DNA of 8,477 bases from Pasteurellaceae bacterium (lineage in GTDB: Bacteria; Pseudomonadota; Gammaproteobacteria; Enterobacterales; Pasteurellaceae): positions 1 through 8,477 of the forward strand of contig CAAELW010000082.1 of NCBI GenBank assembly GCA_900756875.1. Direction: 5' to 3'. Each line of letters begins with the position of its first letter. Position 1 is the first letter of the stretch. Below, one piece after another: positions 1 to 6,700 of this stretch. The notes under the pieces were generated by a model. The model saw only the letters and a program-made list of their open reading frames with translations. It ran no database searches and was not told where the DNA came from. A program made the position numbers and the translations under genes.

Positions 1-126
1 CGGTGGAATGTGCTTAATCTGCTCAAAAAATATTCATTATTTCTTCGAAAATGAATAAAAAAGAAGAACAAGTTGCTCAAAATAGAGAGATAGTTGTATA
101 GACAAAATTCTGAAAAGTTCGATGTG
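1..126. other. Left-edge region, possible 3' end of an upstream gene
   Basis: No complete gene is visible. Two plus-strand frames run in from the left edge and stop early: one ends at 52-54 (TGA) and one at 56-58 (TAA). Either could be the last 17-18 codons of an upstream gene, but neither tail is recognisable. The terminator that follows at 127-160 supports a plus-strand transcript arriving from the left. The choice between the two frames cannot be made from this window. Confidence 0.3.
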
Positions 127-160
127 AAAGGATATTTTTGACTAAAAAATATCCTTTTTT
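127..160 (+). terminator. Intrinsic terminator of an upstream transcript
   Basis: A perfect 13-bp stem (127-139 paired with 145-157) encloses a 5-nt loop, and the T-run continues to 160. The arms read AAAGGATATTTTT and its complement. It sits ahead of the porin promoter, so it most likely ends the transcript of a gene beyond the left edge and insulates the porin from read-through. Confidence 0.8.
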
Positions 161-213
161 GTTCAAAAAATGTGATCTTGATCCAATTTTAGAACATTGG
201 TTTCGATCCTTCA

Positions 214-241
214 TTGACACTATAGGTTTATTTTGTAATAT
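214..241 (+). promoter_or_regulatory. Candidate sigma-70 promoter of the porin
   Basis: A consensus -35 hexamer TTGACA (214-219) is followed after 16 bp by TAATAT (236-241) as the likely -10. Transcription would start near 248, giving an untranslated leader of about 80 nt. The placement, just after the upstream terminator, and the perfect -35 suit a highly expressed porin gene. Confidence 0.6.
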
Positions 242-260
242 TTGCGACGTCTATTTCGGA

Positions 261-292
261 GATTGAACTTTTTATGAAAAATTGCTTCAATC
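261..292 (+). promoter_or_regulatory. Stem-loop in the porin 5' leader
   Basis: GATTGAA (261-267) pairs with TTCAATC (286-292). Inside it, TTTTT (269-273) pairs with AAAAA (277-281), leaving an ATG loop and an asymmetric internal loop. The structure lies in the predicted untranslated leader, about 22 nt upstream of the Shine-Dalgarno. A role in message stability or sRNA control is inference only. Confidence 0.35.
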
Positions 293-328
293 AAAAATCA
301 TAGGTAACAACCAAAAGGAATAACAATT

Positions 329-1372
329 ATGAAAAAGACACTAGCAGCATTAATCGTTACTGCATTTGCCGCTTCAGCAGCAAACGCAGCAGTAGTTTAT
401 GACAACGAAGGTACTAAAGTTGAATTAAACGGTTCTCTTCGTTTAATCATGGAAAAAGCGGATAAAAAAGTGTACAACGCCGCTAACCAATCAACTAAAA
501 AAGCTAACTCTGCTTTACGTAATGCAGGCTCACGTTTCGGCATTACTGTAAAACATAACTTAGATAACGATTTCTATGCATTAGGTCGTTTAGAATTCCG
601 TTTTGATGATACTGATTCTCGTGATAAATTTGGTAGACTTTACGCTAAACGTGCTTACGTAGGTTTAGGTAGCAAAGCGACAGGTGACATCACATTTGGT
701 CGTCAAGTAACTATCGCAGATGAGTTAGTACAAGCGAATGACTATGAATACGGTTTCATTCCAAAAGAAGAATATATCCCAAAAGATGGTACTGGCGTAG
801 TTCGTTATGACTATAAAGGTATTGAAGGTTTACAATTAAGTGCAAACTATAACTTTGGTCAAAAAAATAATGAAAAAGGCAAAGCACTTGATCCAGCTAT
901 CAAAAATGCATTTGGTTTCGGTGCATTATACACAGCGGGTGATTTAGATGCGCGTTTCGCTTATGGCCACACTAGCTTTGAAACTGATGCGTCATATAAA
1001 CACCGTGTAGATGGTTTCTTAGCATCATTAGGCTATAAATTTGGTGATTTCACATTAACTGGTGACTTCGCTTATGGTCATGAAAAATTTGATGATGAAA
1101 AAACAAACAAATTCTATGTGGCTCCAGGTTTCGCATATCAAGTTCTTCCTGCGTCTAAAGTATATGGTAACTACCTATATGAACGCGCGAAAGGTGAATC
1201 TGATAAAGTGAAAACTCACGGTTTCTTACTTGGTGCAGATTACAAACTTCATAAACAAGTTGTATTATTTGTTGAAGGTAAATATGTGACTAAGAAAGAA
1301 TACGTTGCTGATACTTACAATGGTAAAGTTAAAGACAGAGCTATCGGTGTAGGTATGCGTGTATTCTTCTAA
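329..1372 (+). CDS. ompP2: OmpP2-like outer-membrane porin
   Basis: A general-diffusion porin that would form a trimeric 16-stranded beta-barrel in the outer membrane and pass small hydrophilic solutes. The 347 residues begin with a 20-residue signal peptide (MKKTLAALIV core, cleavage after ANA). The mature start AVVYDNEGTKVEL is of the H. influenzae P2 type. Near the C-terminus, YKLHKQVVLFVEGKY and the final GVGMRVFF match the P2 pattern, and the terminal Phe is the signal for BAM-mediated insertion. Length is close to P2 (about 340-360). The start is fixed by AAGGAA (315-320) about 8 nt upstream and by the signal peptide. The gene has its own promoter and terminator, so it is monocistronic. 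It converges on hemH. Loops between strands differ from P2 as I remember it, as expected for surface-exposed segments. Family assignment is firm; whether it is the true P2 orthologue or a paralogous porin is not certain. Confidence 0.92.
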   Translation: MKKTLAALIVTAFAASAANAAVVYDNEGTKVELNGSLRLIMEKADKKVYNAANQSTKKANSALRNAGSRFGITVKHNLDNDFYALGRLEFRFDDTDSRDKFGRLYAKRAYVGLGSKATGDITFGRQVTIADELVQANDYEYGFIPKEEYIPKDGTGVVRYDYKGIEGLQLSANYNFGQKNNEKGKALDPAIKNAFGFGALYTAGDLDARFAYGHTSFETDASYKHRVDGFLASLGYKFGDFTLTGDFAYGHEKFDDEKTNKFYVAPGFAYQVLPASKVYGNYLYERAKGESDKVKTHGFLLGADYKLHKQVVLFVEGKYVTKKEYVADTYNGKVKDRAIGVGMRVFF

Positions 1373-1394
1373 TCTTTGATTAGATAAGAATCTT

Positions 1395-1423
1395 AAAAGG
1401 CGAATCGAAAGGTTCGCCTTTTT
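1395..1423 (+). terminator. Porin terminator
   Basis: A 10-bp perfect stem, AAAAGGCGAA (1395-1404) with TTCGCCTTTT (1413-1422), is extended by a U-G and a C-G pair and closed by a GAAA tetraloop (1407-1410). The descending arm ends in a T-run. It lies 22 nt after the porin stop codon and is a textbook intrinsic terminator. Confidence 0.9.
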
Positions 1424-1466
1424 GTTTGAATCTCATAAACTATTTTAAATCTCCCCAACTCTTTTT

Positions 1467-1620
1467 TAAATCTCCCCAAACCCCTCTTTACAAAAGAGGG
1501 GCTTTTTTATGAGTTACTTTTAATATTTTAGGGAGTATTTGAGAGAGCTAAGAACGGAAAGCGTTTATTTGCCAATAAAATACCCCCCTCTTTTGTAAAG
1601 AGGGGGCAGGGGGAGATTTA
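1467..1620. repeat. MITE/REP-like palindromic element, intact copy
   Basis: The element of about 154 bp starts with TAAATCTCCCC (1467-1477) and ends with its inverse (1610-1620). Each end also contains a hairpin: CCCCTCTTT/AAAGAGGGG at 1481-1501, and CCCCCTCTTT/AAAGAGGGGG at 1584-1606. The two ends are therefore imperfect inverted repeats of about 36 bp around an AT-rich, non-coding core. A further stray end, TAAATCTCCCC, lies just upstream at 1446-1456. The architecture resembles small non-autonomous repeats, but no transposase or clear target-site duplication is seen. The name is descriptive. Confidence 0.55.
1481..1508 (+). terminator. Second plus-strand terminator, formed by the repeat
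   Basis: CCCCTCTTT (1481-1489) pairs with AAAGAGGGG (1493-1501) around a 3-nt loop and is followed by C and six T. It would catch porin transcripts that pass the terminator at 1395-1423. It forms the left end of the palindromic repeat. The equivalent hairpin in the downstream copy (1645-1671) has a mismatched stem. Confidence 0.6.
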
Positions 1621-1806
1621 ACTACTGCAACTTATTTAAAATTACCTCTTTACAAAAGAAGGGCTTTTTTTATGAGTTATTTTTAATATTTTAGGGGAAA
1701 TTTGAGGAAGCTAAGAACGGAAAGCATGTATTTGCCATTAAAATTCCCCCTCTTTCGTAAAGAGGGGGCTAGGGGGAGATTCACTACTTCAACTTATCCA
1801 AAACCA
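1483..1806. repeat. 162-bp tandem duplication spanning the hemH 3' end
   Basis: Two head-to-tail units, 1483-1644 and 1645-1806, are alike over their whole length (about 85-90 percent by eye, with a few single-base indels). Landmarks shared at an offset of 162-163 include CCTCTTTACAAAAGA, ATGAGTTA, CTAAGAACGGAAAGC and AGGGGGAGATT. The second unit ends inside hemH: 1784-1806 are the last 23 nt of that gene. The first unit carries the same 23 nt as a degenerate relic (1622-1644) that would read ILNKLQ-stop where hemH reads VLDKLK-stop. This shows a duplication that included the gene end, not an independent insertion. Confidence 0.8.
1746..1768 (-). terminator. Hairpin just beyond the hemH stop, possible terminator
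   Basis: CCCCCTCTTT (1746-1755) pairs with AAAGAGGGGG (1759-1768), a 10-bp stem with a 3-nt loop. It begins 15 nt after the hemH stop. On the minus strand it is followed by AATTTTAA, a weak T-tract, so termination may be partial. It is the right-hand hairpin of the second repeat copy. Confidence 0.5.
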
Positions 1807-2755
1807 ATTTCCCCATCATTTCAATATGAGCTTTTTCAGCATTCAATGCGGGGATATAGTGATAAGACACACCGCCATGATTTAAGAACGCTTCTTTATT
1901 TTCAACCTCAATTTCTTCTAAGGTTTCTAAACAATCCACTGAAAAACCAGGGCAAATTACCGCTATTTTTTGAATCCCTTGAGAAGCGGCTTCTTCTAAA
2001 AAGTGATCCGTATAAGGTTGTAACCATTCTTCACGACCAAAACGAGATTGGAAGGTCATATTCCATTGGTTTTCTGTTAAACCTAATTTATCCACAATCG
2101 CAATGGTAGTTTGTTTACAATGCTGACGATAATAATCGCCCATATTCTCATAACGTAATGGAATGCCATGATAAGAAAAAAGCAAAAACTCATCGGGTTT
2201 TAACCGCACTTTAATCGAATCTACTAAGGCATTAATGTAGTTTTCATCAAGATGATAAGAATGAATAAACTCAAAAGGCACAATATTACGTTCTTGTGCA
2301 ATGGCACGATTGAAAGCGTCGATTAATGCACCTGTTGTGGTGCTGGAATATTGCGGATAAAGCGGCAACACAATCATGCGTTCCACCTCATTTTTAAGTA
2401 AATTTTTGACCGCACTTTGCATCGAAGGATTGCCATAAGTCATGGCAATTTCGACTTGTGCATTGATGCCTTGTTCAGTCAAATAAGCTTGTAAACCCGC
2501 TTGTTGTTGCTTTGTAATGGCAAGCAGGGGAGAGCCTTGTTCTGTCCAAATAGATTGATAATTTCGTGCAATGCGTTTAGAGCGCATCGGTAAAATAATG
2601 GCTTTTAAAAGGGGATACCATTTCCAACGCGGCAAATCGACCACGCGGGGATCCATTAAAAAATCAGTTAGATAACGGGAGATCGCCGCGGGTTGAGGGG
2701 CATCAGGCGTACCAAGATTGGCTAAAATGATGCCAATTTTTTGAGTTGTAGTCAT
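1784..2755 (-). CDS. hemH: Ferrochelatase
   Basis: Inserts Fe(II) into protoporphyrin IX, the last step of protohaem synthesis; bacterial forms act at the cytoplasmic side of the membrane. From the ATG at 2755 the product has 323 residues, close to E. coli HemH (320). The N-terminus [15 protein letters not shown] is typical. The family signature LFSYHGIP (192-199) holds the catalytic His196. [12 protein letters not shown] (271-282) holds the conserved acidic residue, Glu277. [11 protein letters not shown] (132-142) is another family landmark. The start is fixed by the ATGA overlap with the upstream thioesterase stop. A longer frame opens at a TTG (2791), but this would lie inside the neighbour and adds 12 unconserved residues. 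No Shine-Dalgarno precedes the ATG, which suggests translational coupling. An intact ferrochelatase implies the cell can use protoporphyrin; it does not by itself show independence from external haem. Confidence 0.95.
   Translation of the reverse strand: MTTTQKIGIILANLGTPDAPQPAAISRYLTDFLMDPRVVDLPRWKWYPLLKAIILPMRSKRIARNYQSIWTEQGSPLLAITKQQQAGLQAYLTEQGINAQVEIAMTYGNPSMQSAVKNLLKNEVERMIVLPLYPQYSSTTTGALIDAFNRAIAQERNIVPFEFIHSYHLDENYINALVDSIKVRLKPDEFLLFSYHGIPLRYENMGDYYRQHCKQTTIAIVDKLGLTENQWNMTFQSRFGREEWLQPYTDHFLEEAASQGIQKIAVICPGFSVDCLETLEEIEVENKEAFLNHGGVSYHYIPALNAEKAHIEMMGKLVLDKLK
2203..2211 (-). other. DNA-uptake signal sequence 1
   Basis: The plus strand reads ACCGCACTT, so the minus strand carries the 9-bp Haemophilus core AAGTGCGGT. 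It lies within hemH. The downstream flank is A-rich, then T-rich, as in the extended uptake signal. Confidence 0.85.
2409..2417 (-). other. DNA-uptake signal sequence 2
   Basis: A second perfect AAGTGCGGT on the minus strand, within hemH and 206 bp from the first. It is followed by CAAAAATTT, a good fit to the AT-rich flank of the extended signal. Confidence 0.85.
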
Positions 2756-3171
2756 AAATGTTTGATATAAAGCGTTAATCGAGAAACGCAACAGAGTTTA
2801 TCTTGTTCATCGCGAATGTCAATTTGCCAAACATGGGTATTTTGACTTAAAGCAATTGGTGTTGCTTTTGCGGTAACAAAACCTTTTTTCACTGGGCGAA
2901 GATGATTGGCATTAATATCTAATCCCAAGGCAATTTGCCCTTCTTCTATACAGAGAAATCCAGCCAAAGAGCCAATGGTTTCAGCCAACGCCACAGACAC
3001 ACCACCATGCAATAAGCCGAAAGGCTGAGTGGTGCGATGATCAACCGGCATTTTTGCCTCAATCCAGTTTTCACCATAAGCCGAAATCTCAATGCCTAAA
3101 TGCCCAACCGCACAATGTTTCCCCATTTCGTTGAGCTGTTCAAGCGTGAACGCTTTTTTCCAAATTGCCAT
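2752..3171 (-). CDS. Hot-dog fold acyl-CoA thioesterase (YdiI/MenI-like)
   Basis: A 139-residue single-domain hot-dog thioesterase that hydrolyses an acyl- or aroyl-CoA thioester. It resembles H. influenzae HI1161 and E. coli YdiI (MenI, which acts on 1,4-dihydroxy-2-naphthoyl-CoA in menaquinone synthesis). [20 protein letters not shown] (49-68) carries the family HGG (55-57) and the catalytic Glu64. [11 protein letters not shown] (84-94) is the second conserved core, and [19 protein letters not shown] (115-133) forms the C-terminal strands. There is no signal peptide, so it is cytosolic. The ATG at 3171 has AAGGA about 9 nt upstream. The stop overlaps the hemH start by 4 nt (ATGA), so the two form an operon. 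The MenI role is inference by homology; other CoA substrates are possible. Confidence 0.88.
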   Translation of the reverse strand: MAIWKKAFTLEQLNEMGKHCAVGHLGIEISAYGENWIEAKMPVDHRTTQPFGLLHGGVSVALAETIGSLAGFLCIEEGQIALGLDINANHLRPVKKGFVTAKATPIALSQNTHVWQIDIRDEQDKLCCVSRLTLYIKHL

Positions 3172-3372
3172 ATACTTTTCCTTATCTTATTTGATGACGT
3201 TAGTTTGATCTAATTCGATACTTTCGTAAAGAAAAAAGAAAGGCGAAGTTGTGCTTTTAGTATCTAAATATGTTTATTTTTTAAACAAAAATTTACATAT
3301 CTTTAAAGTTTTTGTAAAAAACATCAGAAATCTTTACATATATTTACATAACTTAAGTTTTATCTTAATTAA
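3172..3372. other. AT-rich divergent intergenic region
   Basis: This holds the upstream region of the thioesterase-hemH operon (minus) and the far upstream region of the adhesin (plus). No small gene is supported. I see no convincing -10/-35 pair for the operon. 3280-3372 is very AT-rich with several A- and T-tracts, as expected of curved or nucleoid-protein-bound promoter DNA. Confidence 0.5.
3292..3350 (+). promoter_or_regulatory. Three TTTACATA direct repeats
   Basis: TTTACATA occurs at 3292-3299, 3333-3340 and 3343-3350. Start-to-start spacings are 41 and 10 bp, close to four turns and one turn of the helix, so all copies face the same side. A related inverse, TGTAAA, sits at 3313-3318. 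They lie just upstream of the candidate adhesin promoter. A regulator-binding role is inference; chance occurrence in AT-rich DNA is the alternative. Confidence 0.35.
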
Positions 3373-3402
3373 TTGTAATTTTTGGTAAATCCTTTTTATT
3401 AT
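3373..3402 (+). promoter_or_regulatory. Candidate promoter of the adhesin
   Basis: TTGTAA (3373-3378) and TATTAT (3397-3402) are separated by 18 bp. Transcription would begin near 3409 and leave a leader of about 160 nt before the adhesin start. The match is fair, and AT-richness makes chance matches likely. Confidence 0.4.
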
Positions 3403-3433
3403 GCTTCCTTTTTGTACAAAGTTCGCTTAGAAT

Positions 3434-3535
3434 AAGCTGTTCTGACCAGAAAGGAAGGGGAAACTATTGCCAAAATCTGTTGTCGCCGCCTTTCTGACGT
3501 TGAATTTTTCGGCGCTGTTGCATGAGTAACAGCTT
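3434..3535 (+). promoter_or_regulatory. Structured 5' leader of the adhesin, with alternative pairings
   Basis: AAGCTGTT (3434-3441) is complementary to AACAGCTT (3528-3535) and can close a domain. Inside it, CAGAAAGG (3447-3454) pairs with CCTTTCTG (3489-3496). The same right arm can instead form a local hairpin, GCTGTTGC (3514-3521) with GTAACAGC (3526-3533, one G-U), around an ATGA loop. CGCCG (3484-3488) and CGGCG (3510-3514) are also complementary. The two uses of AACAGC exclude each other, and the domain ends 17 nt before the Shine-Dalgarno. Regulatory function is inferred. Confidence 0.4.
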
Positions 3536-3552
3536 CTTAACCATCCTAATAA

Positions 3553-3558
3553 AAGGAA
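3553..3558 (+). promoter_or_regulatory. Ribosome-binding site of the adhesin
   Basis: AAGGAA lies 9 nt before the ATG at 3568. In-frame stops at 3547-3552 and 3559-3561 immediately upstream exclude a longer protein, so this start is secure. Confidence 0.8.
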
Positions 3559-3567
3559 TAAATTTAT

Positions 3568-3735
3568 ATGAACAAAGTGTTTAAAGTTATTTGGAATCAT
3601 GCGACACAAACGTGGACAGCTGTTTCTGAACTTGGGCATGCTAAAGGTAAAACCAAATCTAAAAAGATCGTTAAATTGACCGCACTTGCGGGGGCTGTTT
3701 TGACCTCATTAGGTGTTTCACAAGTAGCGCAAGCA
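3568..3735 (+). other. ESPR-type extended signal peptide of the adhesin
   Basis: The first residues, MNKVFKVIWNHATQTWTAVS, are the classic ESPR of large autotransporters. A basic stretch (KGKTKSKK) and a hydrophobic core (LTALAGAVLTSLGVS) follow, with an AQA cleavage site after residue 56. ESPR regions slow or redirect inner-membrane export of large passengers. A DNA-uptake signal is embedded in the hydrophobic-core codons. Confidence 0.9.
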
Positions 3736-6700
3736 AGTGTAGATCTTGGAAATTCTGCAGTTAATATTTCTCCAAATGGCACTTATAACGGAAGTAACCG
3801 TGTTGGCAAGGACTCTATCGTGGTAGGCTATCAAAATACAGCTAATAATGAGTGGGGTACAACAGCTCTTGGTGCTAACAACACAGCAATTGCAAACGCA
3901 GCATTAGCTGTAGGTAATAACAACCAAGCAACAGGCGGTGCATCAACTGCAATGGGTGTAAGCTCTATCGCAAGTGGCGAAGCTTCTGTTGCTATCGGTA
4001 ACGTAGCGCAAGCAACTCAAATTCGTGCAACTGCAGTAGGTAACCGTGCAACTGCAACTCAAGATTCTGCAAGTGCATTTGGTAACCGTGCTAATGCATC
4101 AGCGCAATTCGCAACTGCGATTGGTGATAATTCTCATGCAAATGCTGCAGCTGTTGCAGTAGGTACTCACGCAAATGCTGAAAAACAAGATTCTATCGCG
4201 ATTGGTAATAATGCTCATGGTGCTTGGACTAATGCGATTGCAGTAGGTAAAGATTCTGTAGCAAGCCAAGATCACGCGATTGCAACCGGTACGAGCGCGA
4301 ATGCATCAGGTGTTCAAGCTGTTGGCGTGGGTTCTTATACTAAAGCAGAAGGTAATTTAACTGTTGCAGTTGGTCCATACGCTCAAGCAAGTAAAGAAGC
4401 AGCTATCGCTATGGGTTCTAATGCGACTGCAGCTGAATCAAACTCTGTTGCAGTAGGTCAAACTGCAACTGCGGCTAATAATAATGCTATTGCCATCGGT
4501 ACAAAAACTAAATCTGCTGGTGATAATGCAATTGGTATTGGTGCTTATGCCGAATCAACTGCTGCACGTGCTACAGCGATTGGTGTGTTATCACAAGCTA
4601 ATGGCGCGGGTTCATTCGCAGGTGGCGCATCTGCTCAAGCAACAGGTCAAAACTCTGTGGCGATTGGTGGAGCACAAGATGGTACTTTAGGTAATAAAGC
4701 AGGTACTGCGGCTAAAGCGACTGCTGATAATGCCGTTTCTATCGGTACAAATGCTACAGCTTCTATCAAAGACTCTGTCGCATTAGGTTCAAACTCTACA
4801 ACTTCGAGTTTTGCTCCAACCAATACAGCGACTGTAGGTACATTGACTTATAGCGGTTTTGCGGGTAACTCGAGTGCATTAGGTGATGGTGCAGTTGTTT
4901 CTGTTGGTAAAGCAGGTAGTGAGCGTCAAATTCAAAACGTAGCAGCTGGTCGCTTGACTAAAACTTCAACTGATGCGGTTAACGGTTCACAACTTTACAC
5001 TGTAGCAAATGATTTAGATGACAAAATTAATAATCATCACTGGGTTGTAAGCGGTAATAGCACAGTTAATGCTCAATCTAAAGAATCAAATGTTTATCAC
5101 AAAGATATCGTTGAATTCCAAAATGGTAAAGGTACAACTGCAACTGTAGTTAATACTCCAGCGAATAAGAGTTTAGGTGAAGCTGGTAAAACTATTGTTC
5201 AATACAACGCAAATATCGTAAATGGTGATAACACTGAAGTAGTCTATAACCCTGATGGTTCAGTTAAAATTAATGCGAAAGTGGCTGGTGGTAAAGATAC
5301 TACTGCAGCAGTGACAACAACTACTACTGATGCATTAGCTGTAACGAATACAACTACAGGCAATGTAACAACTTACAATGTTGATGCAAAAACTGGTGCT
5401 ATTTCTACTACAACTGCAGGTGCGGCTACTTATGATAAAGATGGCGATAAAGCAACTGGCGGTAACTATGGTGCTCGTTTAACTAACGTAAGTACTGTAA
5501 CTGATATTGTGAACAATGTTTCATGGCATTTAAATTCATCACCGGTATCTGGCACAAACGGTAAAATTACTGAAGGTAGTGATACTCAAGCAGCGGATGT
5601 TAAAGCATCAAATACTGTAAATATCAATGCAGGTAAAAACATTGAGATCAAACGTAACGGCACCACCATTGAAATCAGCTCAACTGCTGGTGAAAAAGGT
5701 GAAAAAGGTGAGAAAGGTGACACTGGTGCAGCTGGTAGCATCATCGAGGTTACCGTTGACGATGATGCGGAAAATGGTACCCATACAATCAATTTTACCG
5801 ATCAGACTACTGGCTCAGTTACTACAACTATCGTTAAAGACGGTAAAAACGGTAAAGACGGTAAAGACGGTGCGACTGGTGCAGCAGGTAAAAATGCAGA
5901 AGCGACAGTTGTAAATAACAACAACGGTACCCACACAGTAACTATCGTAGATGGTAACGGCCAAACCACTTCAACAGTTGTTAAAGATGGTAAAAATGCT
6001 GAAGCATCTGTTACAAATAACGGTAACGGTACACATACATTAACTGTTGTAGATGGTAATGGTAAAACAACCACTACTGTTGTTAAAGATGGTGCAACAG
6101 GTGCGAAAGGTGAAAAAGGTGATACTGGTGCTGCAGGTGCGAAAGGTGATACTGGTGCGAAAGGTGCTGACGGTAAAAATGCTGAAGCAAGTGTTGTAAA
6201 TAACAACAACGGTACACACACAGTCACTATCGTGGATGGTAACGGTCAAACAACTTCAACCGTTGTTAAAGATGGTAAAAATGCTGAAGCATCTGTTACA
6301 AACAACGGTAACGGTACACATACAGTCACTATCGTAGATGGTAACGGTAACACCACAACGACTATCTTGAAAGATGGTGCAACTGGTGCGAAAGGTGACA
6401 CTGGTGCAGCAGGTGCGAAAGGTGATACTGGTGAGAAAGGTGCTGACGGTTCTAGTATTACAGGTGAGGTTGTAGATAACGGCGACGGTACTCATACTAT
6501 CACTATCACTGATTTAGGTACTGGCTCAGTGACCACTACTATCGTAAAAGATGGTAAAGACGGTAAAGATGGTGCGACCGGTGCAACTGGTGCTGATGGT
6601 AAAAACGCTGAAGCTGATGTGAAAGACAACGGCAACGGTACTCACACTGTAACTATCAAAGATGGTAACGGTAATACCACAACTACTATTCTTAAAGATG

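Noticed and set aside
1467..1806. Insertion sequence between porin and hemH
   Set aside because: No transposase frame is present; the region is explained by small palindromic repeats and a tandem duplication.
1702..2109. Plus-strand frame of 135 codons
   Set aside because: It runs through the palindromic repeat and then antisense to hemH; it has no recognisable family, and hemH is secure on the other strand.
2756..2791. Longer ferrochelatase start at a TTG, adding 12 residues
   Set aside because: The added residues are not part of the ferrochelatase fold, TTG is a weaker start, and the ATG at 2755 forms the ATGA overlap.
3522..3584. 20-codon upstream ORF (starting MSNSFLTILI) overlapping the adhesin start out of frame
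   Set aside because: No Shine-Dalgarno precedes it and the ATG lies in a hairpin loop. It could matter for coupling, but evidence is too thin to list as a gene.
3427..3782. Two short minus-strand frames across the adhesin start
   Set aside because: They overlap the leader and signal-peptide codons of the adhesin in antisense and have no support of their own.
5586..6495. Several minus-strand open frames with Pro-Ser-Phe or Thr-Cys repeats
   Set aside because: Antisense reflections of the Gly-X-Y codons in the adhesin. The plus frame has a clear signal peptide, domain order and continuity.
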